Shown here one piece after another: positions 60,432-64,000 of a stretch of DNA of 64,000 nucleotides. The DNA comes from Microcystis panniformis FACHB-1757 (GTDB lineage Bacteria; Cyanobacteriota; Cyanobacteriia; Cyanobacteriales; Microcystaceae). The notes beneath the pieces were generated by a model. The model made no database searches. It worked only from the letters and a program-made list of their open reading frames with translations, and was not told the origin of the DNA. The stretch lies in contig NZ_CP011339.1 in the NCBI RefSeq assembly GCF_001264245.1, positions 4,588,001 to 4,652,000 of the forward strand, in the 5' to 3' direction. Both the position numbers and the translations under genes were made by a program. Position 1 is the stretch's first letter; the number at the start of each line of letters is the position of its first letter.

Positions 60432-62555
60432 TTAGGGAACCTGTTCCTCACTATCGACTTTGGGGGTTTGGTTTTGGGAAGATTGCTGAAGTTCTTGCCA
60501 GCGAGTTTCTGCCAGTTGTTTTTGTGCCTGCACTTCTCGGTCATTGGAACGATAACGAAGGGATTCTTGATAAGCTTGAATCGCTCGCTCGTATTGACCG
60601 AGTTTAAACCAACTATTGCCTAAACTTTTCCAGGTTTCGGGGTTATCTTTTTGTCTTTGAATCGCCTGTTGATAGGCATTTATAGCTTGGTAATTGTCGC
60701 CTAAACGATACCAAGCGTTACCGATACCGATAAAAACTTCGGCTTTTTGGGAAGAAATGCGGCGAGCTTTTTCGTAGGATGCGATCGCTTCTTGAAATCT
60801 TTCCATTTGATGAAGTAATGCCCCTTGATGTAACCAGGCTTGATAATAATTAGAATTGGCTTTAGTTGCTTGAGTAAATGCCTCCAAAGCTTCTGGTTTG
60901 CGGCCTAATTTTTGCAGAATAATCCCTTGACTATAGTGAGCTTGGGAAAATTGGGGATTAAATTGTCCAGCTTTGCTATAACTTTCTAAAGCCTCATTAA
61001 TTTTATTTAATTGATACAAACTATTACCTTTTTGATACCAAATTAAGGCATTATCCGATTCGATCGCTAGAGCCTGATCGTAGGCTTTAACTGCCCCTTC
61101 ATAATCCTCAAGATTTTGTAATGACCAGCCTTTTTTATACCAGGTTTTGGCATCATTTTGCTGAAAAGTTAACAATTTGTCAAGAGCTTTTTGGGCGGCG
61201 GAATATTGTTGCAGTTCTAGATAGATATCGGCCTTACCTTGCCAAGCTTGACTAGCGGCAGGATTAAGAGATAAGACCCGCTCAAAACTTTCCAAAGCCT
61301 CTTGATTTTTGCCTAACTTATCTAAAGCTTGCCCGCGACCGAGCCAAGCTGGCCAAGCGGAATCTGGGTTAATTTGAATAGCTTTTTCGTAGATAATTAA
61401 AGCTTCCGAGTATCTTTGTAAAGCTAATAAAGCATCAGCTTTTCCTTGGAATGCCTCAAGATAATCGGGATTAATTTTTAAGGCTTGATCATAGTAATTG
61501 AGGGCATCGGTATAGCGTTTGAGTTGATAAAAAGTCTGACCTTGTTGATAGTAACGAAGAGAATTACGAGAATTTTTCCAATAGTCAAAACCCAGATAAG
61601 AACCTGCTATTAAGCCAATTGTCCCACAGACAGATAAGATTTTTTTTAACCAAGATTTCCCTTGACGAGCAACTTGATCTTGAGATTTCACCACCTGGGT
61701 AGTTTTCGGAGCGAGATGATGAATTTTCCCTAATTTTCTCAGATCGATTAATGCTTCACTGGCGCTGGTATAACGCTGACGAAAATCATAGCGGATCATG
61801 CGCTCGATAACATAACTAAACTCGGCGCTAGTCATGGCCAAATGTTGCCAGAGAATTTCCCCCGTGCGAGCATCCAGTGGAATATCTTCGGGCTCTTTAC
61901 CGGTTAAAGCTTGTAATCCAATAATACCAGTGGCATAGATATCGCTACTAAAACGCGGATAACCTTGGGCCTGTTCACTGGGGAAATAACCAGGGGTACC
62001 AATAGCGATGGTAGAAACGGTTTTACCTTCTTTAACCACTTGAGTGCTAATTTGTTTGACAGCACCAAAATCAATTAAAACCAATTGATGATCTTGGCTG
62101 CGACGAATAAGATTGAAGGGATTAACATCGCGATGGATCACCTGTTTCTGATGGACAAATTCGAGAATCGAGAGAATTTCTGTTAATAAAGCCACCACTT
62201 TCCCTTCATCTTGCCTATAGACACCGGCAATAATTTCTGTGGCTAAATCTTCCCCTTCAATGTATTCTTGCACGAGAAAAAATTGCCCATTTTCCTCAAA
62301 ATAGGCAAATAAACGGGGAATATGGCGATGAATGCCCAATTCTTGCAGGATTTTCGCCTCGTTTTCAAAGAGTCGTCTAGCGATGGCTACAGTTTCGGCA
62401 TCCTGGCACTGGGGTTTAAATTGTTTGATCACACAACGATTTTGATTGGGTAACTGGCGATCGCAGGCCAAGAAAGTCTGTCCGAATCCCCCTTTTCCCA
62501 ATTGACGGATAATTTGGTAGCGATGACTAAGGATTTTTCCGGCAGCGAGTTCCAT
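60432..62555 (-). CDS. Serine/threonine protein kinase with C-terminal TPR repeats
   Basis: 707 residues from MELAAGKILSHRYQIIRQLG. Kinase motifs: glycine loop LGKGGFGQTF, VIKQF (ATP Lys), HRDVNPFNLI, LIDFGAVKQI, GTPGYFPSEQAQG. After a membrane segment (ILSVCGTIGLIAGSYLGF) come about ten TPR units (YTDALNYYDQALKINPDYLE and similar). It is a typical cyanobacterial Spk-type kinase with an exported or scaffold TPR domain. The frame is open further upstream (another ATG at 62642), so the start is uncertain. Confidence 0.85.
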   Translation of the reverse strand: MELAAGKILSHRYQIIRQLGKGGFGQTFLACDRQLPNQNRCVIKQFKPQCQDAETVAIARRLFENEAKILQELGIHRHIPRLFAYFEENGQFFLVQEYIEGEDLATEIIAGVYRQDEGKVVALLTEILSILEFVHQKQVIHRDVNPFNLIRRSQDHQLVLIDFGAVKQISTQVVKEGKTVSTIAIGTPGYFPSEQAQGYPRFSSDIYATGIIGLQALTGKEPEDIPLDARTGEILWQHLAMTSAEFSYVIERMIRYDFRQRYTSASEALIDLRKLGKIHHLAPKTTQVVKSQDQVARQGKSWLKKILSVCGTIGLIAGSYLGFDYWKNSRNSLRYYQQGQTFYQLKRYTDALNYYDQALKINPDYLEAFQGKADALLALQRYSEALIIYEKAIQINPDSAWPAWLGRGQALDKLGKNQEALESFERVLSLNPAASQAWQGKADIYLELQQYSAAQKALDKLLTFQQNDAKTWYKKGWSLQNLEDYEGAVKAYDQALAIESDNALIWYQKGNSLYQLNKINEALESYSKAGQFNPQFSQAHYSQGIILQKLGRKPEALEAFTQATKANSNYYQAWLHQGALLHQMERFQEAIASYEKARRISSQKAEVFIGIGNAWYRLGDNYQAINAYQQAIQRQKDNPETWKSLGNSWFKLGQYERAIQAYQESLRYRSNDREVQAQKQLAETRWQELQQSSQNQTPKVDSEEQVP

Positions 62556-62763
62556 AGACGATGGCAATCTAGGGTTTTTTACTATTCTAGGCTTTTCGGC
62601 TCTCTTTTGCGGTCGATGGACAAAATGGGGAAATTCTGCCATTCTACTTTTTTCCCTATAGAGAGGGAAAAAATTCCCTGTTGAGGGGACTGACATGACA
62701 GACAGAAAAAAATAATCTAGAAACAGAGAAAGTTCACTGTTGTTTTTTGAGAGGATAACCGCT

Positions 62764-63432
62764 ATGTCTATCAATTCTGTTACTAGAGCCAGCACAGCCT
62801 TACTGATTACCCTGCTCATGGGTTCCATGTCCGGTACTTTTCCCGTCCTCGCTCAAAGTAATATTAATCGGCAAAGTCTCATCGCTCAACAAATCTCGAT
62901 TCCAGCCGGAACAGTTATCCCTTTGAATTACGAGAAAGCCGATAAAATTTTAGTTTCTAAAAGTGATGTTATTCCTCTGACTTTAACCGTAGCCAGAGAT
63001 ATTCGTAACCGCAATGGGATTGTGGTGATTGCAGCGGGAAGTGAAGTCAAGGGTACTTTAGAAGCAGCCGGCCGAGGTGTGCGGTTTATTGCCGATGAAA
63101 TTCGCCTTGATGGGGGCAATCGCACTATTCCCCTCAATGCCACTTCGCGATTAATTACTACCACTGAAACCGTGCGTAAAGGGGCAAAAACTCAAGATAT
63201 CTTAGCGGGAACCGTCGCCGGTGCGGGGGCAGCCACAGCGATCGCTGCTCTCACGGGCGATCGCAAGATCGAAGTTCTCGATGTCTTAGCGGGGGCAGCC
63301 GTGGGAACTCTTGCAGGATGGGGTTTACCGACGGCGGGAATTGTCGGTGGTAGTTCCGTGCAGTTATACTCTGTTAACCCCGATCGAGATTTAAATATTA
63401 CCCTGCAATCGCCCCTAGTGATCAGAGATTAG
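62764..63432 (+). CDS. Secreted protein of unknown function, paralogue of the protein at 14587
   Basis: 222 residues from ATG 62764, preceded by GAGAGGA. Signal peptide STALLITLLMGSMSGTFPVLA. The core IPAGTVIPLNYEKADKILV, GIVVIAAGSEVKG and SVQLYSVNPDRDLNITLQS align with the 14587 protein. It is divergent from the kinase gene and upstream of an HtrA gene. The conserved layout suggests an envelope protein. Confidence 0.65.
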   Translation: MSINSVTRASTALLITLLMGSMSGTFPVLAQSNINRQSLIAQQISIPAGTVIPLNYEKADKILVSKSDVIPLTLTVARDIRNRNGIVVIAAGSEVKGTLEAAGRGVRFIADEIRLDGGNRTIPLNATSRLITTTETVRKGAKTQDILAGTVAGAGAATAIAALTGDRKIEVLDVLAGAAVGTLAGWGLPTAGIVGGSSVQLYSVNPDRDLNITLQSPLVIRD

Positions 63433-63717
63433 TTAGGGTCTGCTGGCGGACTTGGTGTCAACTCATTGGTTTAAGCTGCCCGCGCCTTTAAATTGCTTGT
63501 TGAGACGAGACGAGACAAGAGACAAGAGACAAGACCCCCCAACTCTACCCGACATCGGGGGGGCAAGGGGTGGCAAGGGGGGGTCAGCTAATCTAAGGAT
63601 AGGCGGTTAAGATGCGTCTTAGTTTAATCGGAGCGATCGATTTGTTAGATTTTTAATAGTCGGTCTGTGAACCGATAGACAGAAACAGTCAAAACATCAG
63701 AATTCAGAGATCAAAGT

Positions 63718-64000
63718 ATGAAACTTCCTACAGGGTTACGGCGAACTATTACCCATGCTTTGGCAACTTTTCTGGGAGTTATGCTCGGTTTTAGCAGTTT
63801 AGCGGCGGTAAATGCTCAAAATCTGCCCACTGCTGCCGCCGATCTGCCCAGAATCCCCCCGGAGATGACGGCGGAAAGTTTTGTCGCTAAAGCAGTGGCG
63901 CGCACGGGTGCGGCGGTGGTGCGAATTGACACCGAAGCGATCATTACTCGTCCCAATAGCCCCTTTTTTGATGATCCTTTTTTTCAGGAGTTTTTTGGGG
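63718..64000 (+). CDS. Second HtrA-family protease, N-terminal part (runs off right edge)
   Basis: 94 residues are visible: MKLPTGLRRTITHALATFLG with a signal/anchor segment, then AESFVAKAVARTGAAVVRID and SPFFDDPFFQEFFG, the start of a Deg-type protease domain. The corresponding region of the protease at 53729 reads FVASVVQEVGPAVVRINA and DPVFRRFFG. The catalytic part lies beyond the window. Confidence 0.85.
   Translation, partial: MKLPTGLRRTITHALATFLGVMLGFSSLAAVNAQNLPTAAADLPRIPPEMTAESFVAKAVARTGAAVVRIDTEAIITRPNSPFFDDPFFQEFFG

Overview
The window comes from a cyanobacterium, most likely Microcystis or a close relative (inference). The evidence is the many GCGATCGC (HIP1) octamers, psbY, a ferredoxin-type glutamate synthase, a type II fructose-1,6/sedoheptulose-1,7-bisphosphatase next to hemA, a pheophorbide-a-oxygenase-like Rieske protein, a tmRNA with the tag ANNIVPFARKAAPVAA, and a heavy load of short inverted-repeat elements. 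No rRNA or tRNA gene was seen.

Layout. 1-6.8 kb is an accessory region: the 5' part of a restriction/methylase gene, a subtilase whose 5' end was split by a 91-bp MITE, degenerate CRISPR-like repeats flanking a small Rieske protein, and a C5-methyltransferase/endonuclease fusion. 6.8-14.1 kb holds glutamate synthase (split by one missing base) and an atypical succinyl-CoA ligase-like pair. 14.5-24.6 kb holds a secreted protein, gmd-fcl (GDP-fucose), a three-gene operon with a frameshifted ParA, a BrnT/BrnA toxin-antitoxin pair, a broken membrane protein, hemA, glpX and a glyoxalase-like gene. 24.6-30 kb has heptamer arrays, a gamma-carbonic anhydrase, psbY, an FAD oxidoreductase and purB. 30.2-35.0 kb is a probable defence island: two convergent ATPase-effector pairs, one with a PD-(D/E)XK-like partner and one with a TOPRIM-like partner. 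35.4-47.6 kb returns to housekeeping genes (infC, phoX with a Pho box, a K+ channel, cobS, ilvA, rsmH, an aminotransferase, ssrA). 48.1-53.6 kb is again accessory: VapC with a Phd-like antitoxin, a TnpB-type remnant, a WD40/J-domain protein and an ISAs1 element nested in a MITE. 53.7-64 kb carries two HtrA proteases (one partial), frr, pyrH, aroQ, a Rieske oxygenase, a Ser/Thr kinase with TPRs and a secreted protein paralogous to the one at 14.6 kb.

Two themes recur. First, at least three TA-targeting MITE families whose ends begin AGTA are inserted at gene borders; one splits a coding sequence, one supplies a stop codon and one abuts a start codon. Second, four genes (glutamate synthase, ParA-like, the first ATPase, the PPC-domain protein) are each broken by the apparent loss of one base in a homopolymer run. 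That pattern is either assembly error or real homopolymer instability, and the raw reads would decide it. Several starts were moved from upstream TTG/GTG codons to internal ATG/GTG codons where the family start or ribosome binding site favours it.
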